Shown here one piece after another: positions 34,023 to 46,214 of a stretch of 64,000 nucleotides of DNA. Source of the DNA: Cerioporus squamosus (Eukaryota > Basidiomycota > Agaricomycetes > Polyporales > Polyporaceae); contig JABYQS010000061.1 in NCBI GenBank assembly GCA_022592435.1, forward strand, positions 1 to 64,000, given 5' to 3'. The notes below the pieces were generated by a model. The model saw nothing but the letters and a program-made list of their open reading frames with translations. It made no database searches and was not told the origin of the DNA. Made by a program: the position numbers and the translations under genes. Numbering within the stretch: the stretch's first letter is position 1; every line of letters starts with the position of its first letter.

Positions 34023-35133
34023 CTACTTCCGCGACTGTACCTGCGACTTGCCGTTCTCACCCTGCGTGACCTGCAGCTTGCCATCGGTCTGCGCCTGGAG
34101 GATAGTGCCAAGGCCCACAGCGAGCGAGCCGATTGCATGCGCAGTGCTGCTGGCGAGGAAGGCACCGCCAGCACCCGCGGAGATGGCGGGGAGTGCGGGG
34201 AGGGAACCGACGGTGATGAGGACGGCCGAGAGGGCGGTCATGACCTTCGGGTGCTCGTTCGTCAGGAACTCGAGCGACTGGCAGGCGTTGATGAGCCAGG
34301 TGGGGACTTGCGAGACGGTCGTGACAGCTATGAACATGGCGTCAGTGGGCGTGCTAGACATGCGACATACGGATGACCACGTACTGTCCCCGGGCGTTGA
34401 CGCGGGAGATGCGATCACTGAAGAGCCGGGCGTCGAGAGTGGGGTGTTCTTCGCGGAGGTGAAGAAGGAGCTGATGCTGGAGGAGAGGGAGGACGATGAA
34501 GAAGAAGAGATGGAGGAGACGGTGTCGACGGAGCTCATCGTGGCTGATCGCTTCGGCATGGGAATAGAGGGGAGGCTCTTCATCGTCGCGGTGACATCGA
34601 GTGTATGCCTCGACTTTGGAGGTGGGCGCGGGGCAATGGGCTCTACAGACGCAGGCGCAGGCGCAGACTCTTGGCGTCCTTGTCGCCCCTGCCGACGATC
34701 CACCAGAGGCCCGAAGGCTTGCTCTCCACCTTGATCGCCTCAGTCTTGCGCGGGTCGATGTCCCCTGAACCCAGCGTGCGCAGTTAGCCCCACATCCACG
34801 CTGCTGATCGTCGGGAGATGACTCACAGCCCATATTGCGCATCGCAATCTTGAAGTGCTTCCACGTCCACCTGTACTTGCCGCCGTGCATGTTCTTCATG
34901 ACGAGCTTGAGCTCGTCGAAGCGCGTCTTGGCCTTGTCGGCCATGTAGTGCTGCGCGACCTTGTGCCAGTACTCGCGCGGGACCTTGCGCTCGACGCATC
35001 CGGCCTTGATCTGCGCGAGCCAGTCGTCGACCGGGAGGTCCTTCTTCGGGTTCCCGACGAAACGCGGCGCGTCCTTCCACTCCGCGTATATGGGCTCGAG
35101 GTCGAAGGGTTTGATCTTGAAGGCGTTCAGCAT
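34023..35133 (-). CDS. Unknown basidiomycete protein K, paralogue of J, with one apparent frame break
   Basis: Exon 1 (35133-34827) reads MLNAFKIKPFDLEPIYAEWK, DDWLAQIKAGC, YWHKVAQHYM and WTWKHFKIAMRNMG, collinear with J. After a 62-bp intron (34826-34765) exon 2 continues DIDPRKTEAIKVESKPSGLWWIVG, again matching J. At a CTGCGC-type hexamer repeat near 34650-34672 that frame ends, and the downstream frame (SAPAPASVEPIAPRPPPKSR, then Ser-rich sequence) takes over. This is either a one- or two-base indel, or an unusual 62-bp intron (GTGGAG..AAGAG) that would remove the conserved ESKPSGLW block. A last intron (34384-34328) precedes VPTWLINACQSLEFLTNEHPKVMTA and a Gly/Ala-rich hydrophobic C-terminus like that of J. 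Function unknown. Confidence 0.6.
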
Positions 35134-36129
35134 CCTGGGGGCTGAGAGTGCGAAAGAGATAAAAAGCTGTAGAGTAGACGGGGAGGTAGTGTTGGGGTGT
35201 GATCCGAGGTGCAGAGGTGAGGGAGGGGATGGTATATACCTGCAGCGCGGGGCGGCGGGCGACAGCCTCGTTGCGAGCACGCACGGATCAACAACCGAGC
35301 TACGCCTCCAGAGAAGGTCGTGTATGAACTTCGGGGAAGCCTAGGCGGAGGAGCAATGTCACGCAGAGATGAGAGACGCGGCGAAGATCGATTGGCTAGA
35401 TTGACAATGCAAGGGGCGGTAGGGACATTGAATACTGCTTGAGGTAGCGTCAACGGCTGTGCAGGGGATTGAACACACTTTGCGCGGCGGCCTCGTGCAA
35501 GCCCTCGATTTTGCCGGACCTAGGACATCGTCGGCCACGAGGTTTGCTCACCTCATGTTTCCGGTTCGCCTCCCGAGTCAAGAACGGTGTGGAGTAGTTG
35601 CCGGCGCGCAGCCTTCATATGACAGGACACTCGGTGCTGAAGCAACAGCTGAGTCGCAGAGGTAGTCGAGCTCCGTGCATGCATTCTGGCCTAGTACGCT
35701 TCTGAGGCGTCAGACCACAGCATGCCCAGTGATCAACAGTCCAGAGTCCTGTGTCCAGATCGCCGTCAATATAAAGCAACTATTGAGCAGCTGGGATATG
35801 GTCACCTCATGAAGCTTCGACGAGCAGCACTGACTTCGTACCGTATCGTTCGGAGCCATGACAAGTTCGATAGATCGGGTCGCGAGAGAATTTGAACGGG
35901 TTCGTCCTCGCTGAAAGTCTGCACAGTGCTAGTAGTCGTGGTCGGTAGGGGAAGGGCTCGAACGTAGCTCGAACGCAAAGTCCTGTGAAGTACAAGGGCG
36001 TCAGTGAGCTTGGTTCGATGCCAGTTGAACCAGACCTTGACTGATTGAACCAATCCGGCTTGATTATCGAGACTTCGCATCTCTACTCAGCACTACTGCG
36101 ACTGTGTCCTCTTCGACCCCTTCTTCATC
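35134..36129. other. Intergenic between K and ARPC5
   Basis: About 1 kb of divergent upstream sequence. Frames of 60-127 codons at the left end are shadows of gene K or its leader. No gene is supported. Confidence 0.5.
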
Positions 36130-36789
36130 ATGGATGTGAACTTCCGGAAGATTGACATCGATCAATACGATGAGGATGCGCTATTGTACAACGAGCTCTA
36201 CGACTCCGATCCACGAGACCCCGCGCAGGCGTTGAACGACACGAAACAGAACGCAGTTGCAGTCCGGAGTTCACTATCCAAGTGCGTGACCAGGTCTCTT
36301 CATCGCACTCCGGAGCACATGTTCAGCGTTTCTCTGAAATCCACAGGAACGACTATGTAGGGGCTCTCACTTTGGTACTGGAGAATGCCCCATACGGTCC
36401 GAACGTCGAGGAGGCGAAGGTGCGTTTCCCCCACCCTTTATGAGTAGGTATCATGAGTTCTGATACGTACGCGTGCGCGAACCCCCATCCTCAGAACCTC
36501 AACCTGCAAACGCTCGTATCGATACTGAACAGCACGAAGGCGACGGATATCCCGGGGATTGTGAAGGCGCTGTCCACGGACGCGCAGGATACCCTGATGA
36601 AGTACCTCTACAAGGGCATGGCGCTGCCAGGGTGGGGCGACGTGAGCGGGAGCGTACTGCTGGGCTGGCATGAGAAGGTGCGTCGCGTCGTATTGTTTGC
36701 TGAACTGACCGACTGACCTTGCGCAGTTGACGGAGGTAGCGGGCACTGGGTGCATCGTGCGTGCGATGACGGACAGAAGAATTGTATGA
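36130..36789 (+). CDS. ARC15: Actin-related protein 2/3 complex subunit 5 (p16-Arc)
   Basis: Smallest subunit of the Arp2/3 complex, which nucleates branched actin filaments at endocytic patches and hyphal tips. Four exons (36130-36281, 36347-36419, 36495-36677, 36727-36789) join in frame to 156 aa, the normal length for ARPC5. It starts with the family hallmark MDVNFRKIDIDQYDED. Exon 2 gives ALTLVLENAPYGPNVEEAK, exon 3 NLNLQTLVSILNSTKATDI and LMKYLYKGMALPGWG..LLGWHEK, and exon 4 LTEVAGTGCIVRAMTDRR. ARPC5 helices pack on ARPC4 and ARPC1. All conserved blocks are present, so it should be functional and housekeeping. Confidence 0.96.
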
Positions 36790-37664
36790 TGAATCTCCAA
36801 CACAGGATGTACAATATGTGCGGTATCCTTCCCTATCCTTCCCGGAGCCCGTATGACCTGCGCGATCGTCCGGATGAGCTGTGGATATCATGCGAGGCCC
36901 AAATGCCTTGCTCCGCATCACCCGAGGTCCTCGCAGTCTCGTGAACGAAGAACTGGGCTGGAGCCGCAGTCTCGAAAGCGTCGGAACTCTACCCAGAGCC
37001 ACCATGTACGTTGGTCCGTCTGTTGTCCTTGGAGTCTAGTGGCGGCGACAACCACATGAGAAGAGCGCACATAGTCCCCCTGGTGCATGACTGTGCGGGC
37101 ACTGCGCCAGCCAAGTACTCACCAAGTGATCCGCCCGACGTCCTGAGCTCATGCCCCTAATTTCCTCCTCAAGCACCCCGCCGACTCGAACATCTCCAGA
37201 CCGTTCCGACCTTTCTATGAGTATTGCGCGGTTTGTCTCGCCTTCGTCTTGCATGTATTCAGACTCCGTGACGGCGTGCTTGAGCTCACCTTCTCCGTGC
37301 CTCTCATATAAACCTCGTTAGTCTGTCGATGATTTGTCAGAAGTGTATTTTCTGGGTTGCCTTCGACGCCGTCGCTCGCCCAGTCGTTGGAATGGCAAAA
37401 TGGCCAATGCATCTCGCGCATATAGTCAGCGTATTGTCTGCATGCAGCACAGTCGACCATCGAATACTACTGTGGTGACGAAGAGCCGGCGACGTCGTGG
37501 ACGTTGAGCGCATCGATGACTCGGAAACGTTGGAGCCGGGCACGAGCGGCAACGGCGCCGCGGCCAATCCGAGCCAATCGCAACTTGACCCTCGACCACC
37601 ACCATCGCAGACGTCCTCAGACTCGTCTGCGGCAACGCAAAACTCGTTCACCTCGCTCTATTTT
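36790..37664. other. Intergenic and probable leader of the F-box gene
   Basis: The frame of the F-box gene is open from 37479 but has no ATG before 37665; an in-frame stop lies at 37476. An unrecognised upstream exon may therefore carry the true start. Nothing else was recognised. Confidence 0.45.
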
Positions 37665-40600
37665 ATGCCCAGTAGGCCCTACGAAGCTCATCCCAAGAAA
37701 GAGAATCGTCACAAGCACCCCCGTTCGACCCACAGCAACCCCCGCCAACATGGACAACACGGCCTTCAGCACGCTGCAAGCGGAACACGCGACGTTTTGC
37801 TCAGCATCCCGTCGGAATCACTCACCCACGTCACCGCATACCTCGACCCCCCGGACTTGCTCGCCCTCGCCCGGACGTGCAAGCAGCTCCACGCCCACGT
37901 AGCCGACGACAACACCTGGCGGAGGGCGTACGTGCACCAGTACCTCGGAATTTCTCCGGAGAGCGATCTGCGCGATGAAGCTGGGGACAAGACCCTGATG
38001 CTGAGGAGAGAGGAGAGCTCCTGGAGGAAGGAGTTCATCCTGCGGTACAAGCTGCGCAGGTACGTCATGTCGATTTGAACGTCGGAGAGGTCGAAGATTG
38101 TGTATGCGCGGCGTGTTCCTCCTGAGATCGCTATATGCGCCTTATTGAGACACGACGCTGCAACGAGGTCGGCTATGTGTGCCATGCGGCCGTCCTCCCG
38201 CTCATGTTTCTCGCACGTCCTTTGAGATGACGAGATCAAAGCGCATCTCCGGGACAGGTCAATCCCCGTGAACGCTGGCGCAGTCAGAACTTCCTGCACG
38301 AGTGCAGTTGCGATTCCGGTCGTACATGTATCGTTCATCAGGTGTTGCTACACTGTATCACGTCTGCGACGCTTAATGCGTGAAAACGATGGAATCTTGC
38401 CAAGGTAGTCGTAACGACTAGCCATGCTCGTCTCGATTGTGAAAAGGTTTAAGCGACACCACGCTGTCGCGAGCACATGCAGATGCTATGCTTGCCCGAC
38501 GTTGCTTTCTTTATTCCCCCGCCTCCTGACGTTCGGCTATATGCTAACAACTCATGACAGGCGATGGGAACACTCCCGGAACCCGACGATTACACACATT
38601 CCGCATCACTCTGCCGTCGCGGCGATGCATCTCATGCCTCATACCACGCTTCTAGCGGCTTCTTTGCAGTACGGCGTGGTCTCGCGTTCATACCCGCTTT
38701 CCGGCAAGGTCCTTCGAGGTTTCCTTGATGCATCTGGGACCGTGAACGGTCTGGGGATCGGCAACCCGAACGCCGAGTTCTCTCCTCATGTCTCGTCGAT
38801 CGCTCTCGCATCCGAAGGCGGCACGGCTAAGGTTCTTTGGGGATTCCGCAACGGAGAAGTCGCAGTGACGACCGCGCTTCGCGCCATGGATCACAACAGG
38901 ACCTCAGCCGCACGGCTGGTCAGGTGTCGCCCCGGCGACTGTCACGAAGGCGTAGTCGAGACCGTCGCATGGGTCACCGGCGGCGAAGGATGTGCTTTCT
39001 TCGTCAGTGGAGGCGCTGACGGGCGAGTCAAGCTCTGGGAGGCCAAGACTTCGCTCAACTGCCTGTGGACTTCTGACAAAGGAACGTCTCTCCTACCGGA
39101 TCCCTGTGTGAAAGTCGTCATGGATCTTCGAAGAGGCGCTATCTCCGCCGGGCTCCGCAGTGGAGGTATCTTGGTTTGGACTGGCTTCTCAGGGATTTCT
39201 GCGGAAGCTTTGGACGCTGCAGTGCTAGAACCACGGGAATTGCGTATCCCTCCTCCCGCTATCCCGTCCTCGCTCACTGGTACTTCCTCGTCCGAAATCA
39301 CGACGCAGGATCTCACGGAACTGCAGATCGTTCTTCAGGGAGAAAGTTTATCCCTTCTCGCGGCTTATCATCCTAGTCCTTTCTTCCACCGCCTTTCGTG
39401 GAACACTGTATCCAACGCGTTCGACCGCACGCTCTTCGGAGAACAAGATGCAGCCCCTATTCGAGCCATTCTCCCCGTGTGGGCCACGCGGCAGGGCGAA
39501 GGCGACTTCGTGATCGCTGGGGATCAGCTCGGCAACGTCTCGATCTTCCCCTGGCACGCCCAACCGTCACAGCGTCCGCCTCCCTCGGTATCGCATGGTG
39601 TCGGCCCCGCCGCGGTCTCAGCCGCACGTCGTTTTGTCGCTCACGAGGGTGCAGTGACTGCGCTGGCGTGGAACTCCGCCGTGCTAGTATCGGGTTCCGC
39701 GCGAGGAACGGTCAAGGCGTGGGACGCACTTACGTTCGAACCTCTCCGTACCTTCGCATCGCCGTCCTCGAGGCCTCTTGCTGGCGGAGAGTGGGATCCA
39801 GTTGGCCAGATCCTGCTTGAACGGGATGCGATGATAGTATCGGTCGGCAACAAGGTCCTAGCTTGGAAGGCCGGCCCGGTGGGCAAGAATGCCGGACATG
39901 GCAAGGGCAAGGTGCGCGCCACGGGCGGGAGGAACAGCCACGGCGTTGCAAAATGGCAGCGTACGTACCTTCCCTACAGACTTCCTCTTTCGTGTAAATG
40001 ACGCAGATGCTGACGAGAGATGCACATAACTTGTAGAACAAATTGAGATGTATCGCGACATTGCCGAGTCTCAGCGTGAGCTCGCGGAAGAGCAGAAACA
40101 TACCAGACGCAAGTTTGGGCAGGAGAAGGACCAGCTGTCCACGCTCGCTCACCTCGGACTCAGCGAGGTCGAGGCGGTCGAGTATGTACTCATGCTGAGT
40201 CGCGACGAGGAACAGGCCCATCGTGAGAGTGCCGCGGAGCCTTCGCGACTCGGGGTCGGCGAAGAGGGTGTCTTCATCGCAGACTTCGACGACGTGCCGA
40301 CTCCCATGGCAACCCCCAGCAATCCGTTCGGCTCTGAGCCGTCTTCTGCGATCTCCTCGAGGACGTCGTCATTCTCGGCACACTCATCTCCTTCTCCGAG
40401 CTCCGGCAGCTACACAAACGGCATGCACGCCGGGCGGCCTTTCCCGCGCGGCGCGCCCTCGTCGTCAAACCACAAGGTCCAGGTCTCGCCTCGCGCGCAC
40501 CCCGAACCCATGGAGGCCGGCTCCAGCACGAGTCCTAGTCCCTTACCGAGCAGGAGCGCGAGCTCAAGCGTCGGGGTCGTCCCACCATCGACCTATGACC

Positions 40601-40929
40601 CAGACCATTTCCCTGCCGTCAGCCGCACACCGTCGTCGGCCTCCGGGTCCAGTGTCAGGAGCTCGACGCCTGGCAGCCCGCAATCATTCAGAAGCGCGTG
40701 GAGCACTCCGTTGCGGTCGCTGCATTCATCCGAAGCGCCGTCGCCGTCAAGGATGGGCGGTCCTGGCCCCACGTCTCCGTCGCAGAGTCCGTCGCGTTCA
40801 GTGTCGGGCGGGCTTGGTTCTGCTCGTCGCGCGGCCCCCCCTGTTTCCTACGCTGAAGAAGACGAAGATCTCCGCTTTGCAATAGAGTTGAGCCTTGCTG
40901 AGGCTCGGAGTCGTGGGGAGGACGTTTGA
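37665..40929 (+). CDS. F-box / WD40-repeat protein with C-terminal UIM (Ufo1-like architecture)
   Basis: Probable substrate receptor of an SCF (Skp1-cullin-F-box) ubiquitin ligase. Exons 37665-38059, 38561-39960 and 40037-40929 give about 895 aa. An F-box (LLSIPSESLTHVTAYLDPPDLLALARTCKQL) is followed by WD-type repeats: VSSIALASEGG..VLWGFRNGEV, GGADGRVKLWEAKTSL, ISAGLRSGGILVW, VIAGDQLGNVSIFPW and VTALAWNSAVLVSGSARGTVKAWDA. Then come a Ser/Pro-rich disordered region and a terminal ubiquitin-interacting motif, EDEDLRFAIELSLAEA. F-box, WD40 and UIM in this order is the layout of yeast Ufo1, which has several UIMs. The first intron is 501 bp, about eight times the local norm, with a good CTAAC branch site. 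The start is uncertain: the ATG at 37665 has a weak context, and upstream frame without ATG suggests a missing 5' exon. Confidence 0.85.
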
Positions 40930-43900
40930 GCGGATCGAGGGCTGTTACCGTAAGGTCCCCGAGTTGAGAGCTCAATAGGGTTCCGTCTATGTACGCCGCT
41001 GAACTTGTTACCGCGTTGTGGCTGATTATTCCTATGTCTCTTCGTCTAGACAGAGTATGTGCACTGGACATCTCAAAGATAGAAACTTCCTATGCTCGTA
41101 TGCGCTCTTCGTGATTGGAAATATATATGGTTTGCTGTTTCACCTCCCGCCAAGACCGCCGCCTGGTGCGCTCAACGCAGTACAAAACAAGAGTCCGGGA
41201 TATTGTTAGGACACCACGGTGCGCTCTCTCCATTGAATACATATTCCAGAGCGTCAGACTACACGATTCATATTGTTGCAGGCATGCGCTCAATGTTCCG
41301 ACTACGGATGACCGCTCAGAGACGGTACCTCCTCGGGACGCCATGAGGCCTGAACAGTAGTCGCCGTGTAGTGTTCACGATCCAACAACACTCGGGAACG
41401 TCAAACTATTCTCTTACCGGTGCAATGCAGCCGCATGGTCGTGCTGATTTTGGACGTTCGCACCAAGTTTACATTGGACACTCGGTCGCCTACGCAGTAC
41501 CTTCTCCGCTATCAACATTCGCCGTCAACATGCTCTCCTATTGAGCCTGTCAGCCAACCTGTGACTTCGCCACATCAAGACATGCAACACGCCGCCGCTT
41601 GTCGCTTGTGAGTCTTTTCCTGCCCGTCGTTTCATGTTCACGCTACTTGTCTCACTAAGAGGAGCGAGCTAGCGTCGGTATCTGGTTAGCATCGAACTTC
41701 AACGCCGCTCGGCCGAGGCATAGATTTCATTTCACCTCCAAAGTATACTGATTCCTCCGGCAGCGAACTTCGCCCGTCCCCTGGACGTCATTGTTGTCCG
41801 CTTGCGCAGTCGGCCAAAGACGCTAAGCTCACTCATGGCTGCCACGGGTCTGACCGCCCGAACTTGCGACGGTGTGCGAGCAACTCCCGATCCTTCCGTG
41901 CAAAGGCAGATTTTTGCCGCGAGAGGGTGTGGTAAGCACGAACATCATGTTGGGACAAAGGCTGTTGATCTCATCGATTTTCCAGATACTGTGCTATTAG
42001 TCACCTCTTACTCTTCCTCGAGGTAACGCGGTCGATCACTAGATTACCTTGCGCGAAGGGGTCCGTTACCAAGACAGTCCGAATCCTGGCGTGTCTGTAC
42101 TCGAGAGTGATGACGTCTCATGTGGGGAGAGACGTACACACAGCAGGTGCGGCTTCGAATGTGTCCTGTGCCATGAGTCACACGCTCCGCTGACGGAAGA
42201 TAACACTGTCGCACTTCAGGATTTGGTGTACGTTTGCCACCTTAGAATTCTGAGCGGGGTGCAGTCAGTTGTCTGTCAAAGCTGATATCGTTGTGCCATT
42301 GGACAAGCACGAGAGTAGATGAGATTCTCGTAGCTTCGGACTGGGTGTCGCTCCCAGAGGCACAGGTCCTCGGACACTTGATCGACAGCCGATACCGACC
42401 TCGTGGTAAGTTCCTGCGTGTGTTCCTAGTCTACGTAGCGGGTAGCGTATACAGCCAAGGTTCGTGTTGTTTCATCCGCTCGCTGGACTTCTCCCGTCGC
42501 TAACAAGGGGCAAGAGATGCTCATTATTCAGGCGGCCACGCTGGGAGCAATGCCACAATCTGCGCCCTGCGAAGGCGGCTCGCGATTGCTCATTCTCCGG
42601 TCGGATCGCTCTCAGCTCGTGAAATCTCCTGCGTCGACGTGGGTGCTCTGAAGACCATAGCGCATCGCTTTGCCTCTGCTGAAGCGCTGTATCACATAAT
42701 AGCTGGTCTTCGCCGCGCTGCCGGGCCTTCTAGGTGGACAGGATGCAAGGCAGTCGTCGGCATTTGAATTCAAATGACGCTCTGCACCCTGAGTGTGCCG
42801 GCATAGCGCGTACTTGGCCCCGTTCAAAGATCAATAGCGGACGCTCTGGAAATTCAGCGATACGGCCTACTGCTGACACACTGCTCCATCTTACCGGAGG
42901 TAACGAGAGACTCAAAGGAACAGGTTAACTCAAGGCGGTCCGCACCCCGGGATACCCACTTGCAACTTACTTTTTCGTCGAAGGAAGCTTCCATTCGCAG
43001 GCTGATGATGATGGACCCACAATGTTATCGATGATTTTTTCAAACGGTCGCCAGAGCTCCCGTGAGCTCCCACCGTTTTCTGCAAGCATTGTCTCCTAAG
43101 GATGAGGGAGAATAGGCGAACACGTCTATCTCCTCATCGATATCGCGGTACGTCACTCAATATCATCTCTGAGACATGATCATTGGCCACTGTACAACGA
43201 CCTAGCCGATGACGCGGCGCTTCGACGAACATGGGTGTCAATGCCACTCCGCTCATGCATACGCCTAGTCTAGAGTGTGTGCCATGCTTGTACGGAAGAG
43301 GATGAACGTCAAGATGCACCTAGGTCCGTGTCTGGGTCATTTGACTGGGGCATGTTCTGAGATCGAGGGAGATAGTGGATGATCTCAGCGAATCTAGCCG
43401 GCTCGTGAAAAGTCGCGGGTCCTGCCCGCCTCCTGCAGGTGCGGCAAGGCCAAGCTTCAAATGGCGCTTTTGACCCAGACTCAATGCCACGCGATTCGAT
43501 CTGCCATGGCCAGCATTTTTCCAGCAGGTGCAGCATGCCGTCGCAGAAATGGTTTGGGATGTATACTCCCATCAAAACGCGGCATCAAGAACGCTCGCCA
43601 TGTATGGGACACCAACGTACAGGGCGCGCCTTGTGGCCGAATATGAGAATAATTTCGCGGAAGACTGTACGTATATTCCACTGAATGTAGCGTGTCATCG
43701 CCATGCTGAGATTCAACATAGCCCAGGCTGATAAGGCAGATCTCCTTGCCCGCCGCGAGGCGTTGCGGCTCGCTCAGCGGCGGACCTCCTAGCGTCTGTG
43801 GATGTGGCCCTACGTTGTTTCGGGCGTAGATGAGAGGAGCCGAACGGCTATGCCATGGATGGGCTGTACGCCCCGACCTACCGTTTCGTTCGACAACACG

Positions 43901-44018
43901 GGCGGCATGCAGACGAAGGAGTCGCGAGGAACGGTACAAATAGCTCCGTCCAGGGACACGGTGCCGTAGCTCATCGGTCGCCTTCCACTCCCTGCCTTTT
44001 CCCGTGTTTCCGAACATC
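40930..44018. other. Longest stretch without a supported gene (about 3.1 kb)
   Basis: Only short frames occur, apart from a 209-codon minus-strand frame (44110-43481) that runs antisense across the start of the terpene synthase gene. None has recognisable motifs. I saw no terminal repeats, tRNA or transposase remnants. The right end is presumably the terpene synthase promoter. Confidence 0.45.
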
Positions 44019-45782
44019 ATGAGCGTCGAGCAGCTTCGCCCTTTTCCTTCACACTTCCGCCTCAAGGACCTCACTGCGCTCACCGCCCCCGTCTTCGAGC
44101 TCAAGCTCAATCCTCACCAGGAGGAGGCAGCGAGAGCAACGAACGCATGGTTTGATAGGTGAGCGAATGATGTCCCTTGCGCCCGCGACGCCATGTCATA
44201 TTGATTACGGGGCTAGGCGGAACGTGTACCATGGACTCAAGAAGAAGAAGTTCCTTTCCCATCGCTTCGACTCCTATGCTGGGATGAGTTTTCCCGATGC
44301 CGACGTCGCACACCTGGAAACGTGCATCGCATTCTTCCTGTGGGCGTTCTCGGTAAGCGAGCCGCCGATCTCCGCGCCCCATTGTTTCCCTCTAACCGCG
44401 AACCTTTGTTTGTCTATGTGTTGCTTCTATAGTTCGACGATCTTTCCGACGAAGGAGCTCTTCAGTCTAAGCCTGATGCTGTGCAGGTTGGAGTTGACAT
44501 ATCTATGGAGGTGCTCAGGAACCCGGACGCCCCGGCACCAAACTTCCCGTATGCTGCCATGCTTCACGAGTACGTTGTAGAGTCCAGAACGTTGCTGCGC
44601 ACTTCGCTTATACTGACATTGCGATTCGTCTAGCATATGGAGACGGTTCAGATCGACGGCTAGCCCTGGGGCCTGCAACAGGTATGCATTTGTTTCTATG
44701 GTGTTAAATGCAGATTGCGCTTGTTCCTGACGCCTCGCTTATGCAGATTCTTCCGTGCGGTCGAGAGCTGGATGAATTCGCAAGTTGAGCAGGCGAGATT
44801 CCGATCGACGGACGAGATTCCTTCGGTGGAGGATTTCATTATTCTTCGCCGGAGAACTATCGGTGGTCCCATCGTCGAAGGTGTGTTCAACCCAGACTTT
44901 CGCGCTTCGGCAACAATCTCACATCGACTCAGCGATGGTTGAGTACTCTCTCGACTTGAAGATTCCGGAGTATGTCTGGAACCATCCGATTTTACAAGAG
45001 ATGTCGAAGGCCGTTATCGACATTATGACTTGGCCAAATGTGAGTCATTGCGTGCGCATTCTATCCGCTAGTACTCACGCAATCCCGACAGGACCTTTGC
45101 TCCTTCAATGTGCGTCGCATTCAGCGCACATGCTTCGTCCTTTCACTGATCAGTTCCACAGAAAGAGCAAGCAGACGGGGACTTCCAGAACCTTGTCTTC
45201 TGCATCATGCTCGAGCGTGACTGCGACCTCCAGACCGCCGTCGACGTTCTCACTGACATGCTCGCCCAGCGCGTTGCTGACTATGCGCGCTACAAGTCCC
45301 AACTGCCAAGTTTCGGTCCCGAGGTCGATGCCGAGCTCGCGCGCTACAACACGGCCATCGAACAGTACACGCAGGGCACGGTTGTATGGTACTACTACAG
45401 CCCTCGTGAGTGGTCCAATTAACACTTGTGTATCCCGTTGCTGACAGCTCCTGTCAATCACCTCCTTGTGATAGGATACTTCCGCGGCCAGGACGTTTCC
45501 AACAAACCAGAGATTGTGGTTCCTGTATACGAGCGGACCACACCGGAGGAGTCCGTCGCATCTCCTGAGGCTCCCACGCCTGCCAAGATGCGCTCCGCTG
45601 TCCCCTCGCAGCACTCGAAGAACTCTGCGGAGGTCCGGTTCAAACTTCCTCAGCTCTCGCTCAGGTATCACGCCCGTCTATCCTTATTGCTTGTCTCTGC
45701 AGCCGCCTGCTTGCTTTACGTCAGCTACATCAGCTTCCCCGCGCTCCCGCCGCTTCGCTCCCACACCGCTTTCTCGCACTGA
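44019..45782 (+). CDS. Terpene synthase (class I, probable sesquiterpene synthase)
   Basis: Class I terpene cyclase that would ionise a prenyl diphosphate, most likely farnesyl diphosphate, with three Mg ions. It splices into about nine in-frame exons. Motifs: the aspartate-rich DDxxD in FDDLSDEG, the metal-binding NSE/DTE-type motif in WPNDLCSFNKEQADGD (N..S..E), and the C-terminal RYF at the intron after YYYSPR. The NSE motif is encoded partly by an 18-nt microexon (45092-45109). After the core the frame continues to 45782 with an unusual hydrophobic tail (RLSLLLVSAAACLLYVSY). Alternatively a 38-bp intron (GTATCA..TGCAG, 45665-45702) would give another tail ending at 45837. Length and motifs fit the family. 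NTF2-like genes and two reductase genes follow. Confidence 0.88.
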
Positions 45783-46214
45783 CCTCCCTCACTATTATGG
45801 CCTCCCTGCTATGTCTCCTCACGTCACCCGTTCGATGATCGCACGAACACTTCACGCTCCTGTACGTTATTTGCGACGCCGTGTACAGTACTCGCAAACC
45901 TCATCAGGTCCCCTCCATTCCCTTGTACTCCCGGTTGTTGTACTTGTACCCACGCTCACGCTCACGCTCCCATGCCGCTCTAGCTTTCAGTGCTTCAGCT
46001 TTCTAGCTATCGATGACTTGCGACGCTTGTACCCTTTGTGATGATATGTGATGTCTTGCATACCAGATCATCGCGTGCACGCATCGTCCGCCAGCCATCT
46101 CCACCACAGCGACCGCCCTGGCAGTCAAGGACACTCTGGCAGGAAAGTACTGGCATGTATCTCGTAGAATATTACATTACAGTAGAAGTACATGGTTCAC
46201 GGGCTCCTCTGCGC
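45783..46214. other. Convergent intergenic spacer
   Basis: 3' flanks of the terpene synthase gene and of NTF2-like copy 2. No further feature is recognised. Confidence 0.5.

Noticed and set aside
43481..44110. 209-codon minus-strand frame upstream of and antisense to the terpene synthase start
   Set aside because: Overlaps the well-supported terpene synthase exon 1 and has no motif.
45150..45671. 173-codon minus-strand frame inside the terpene synthase gene
   Set aside because: Lies opposite well-conserved terpene synthase coding sequence; shadow frame.
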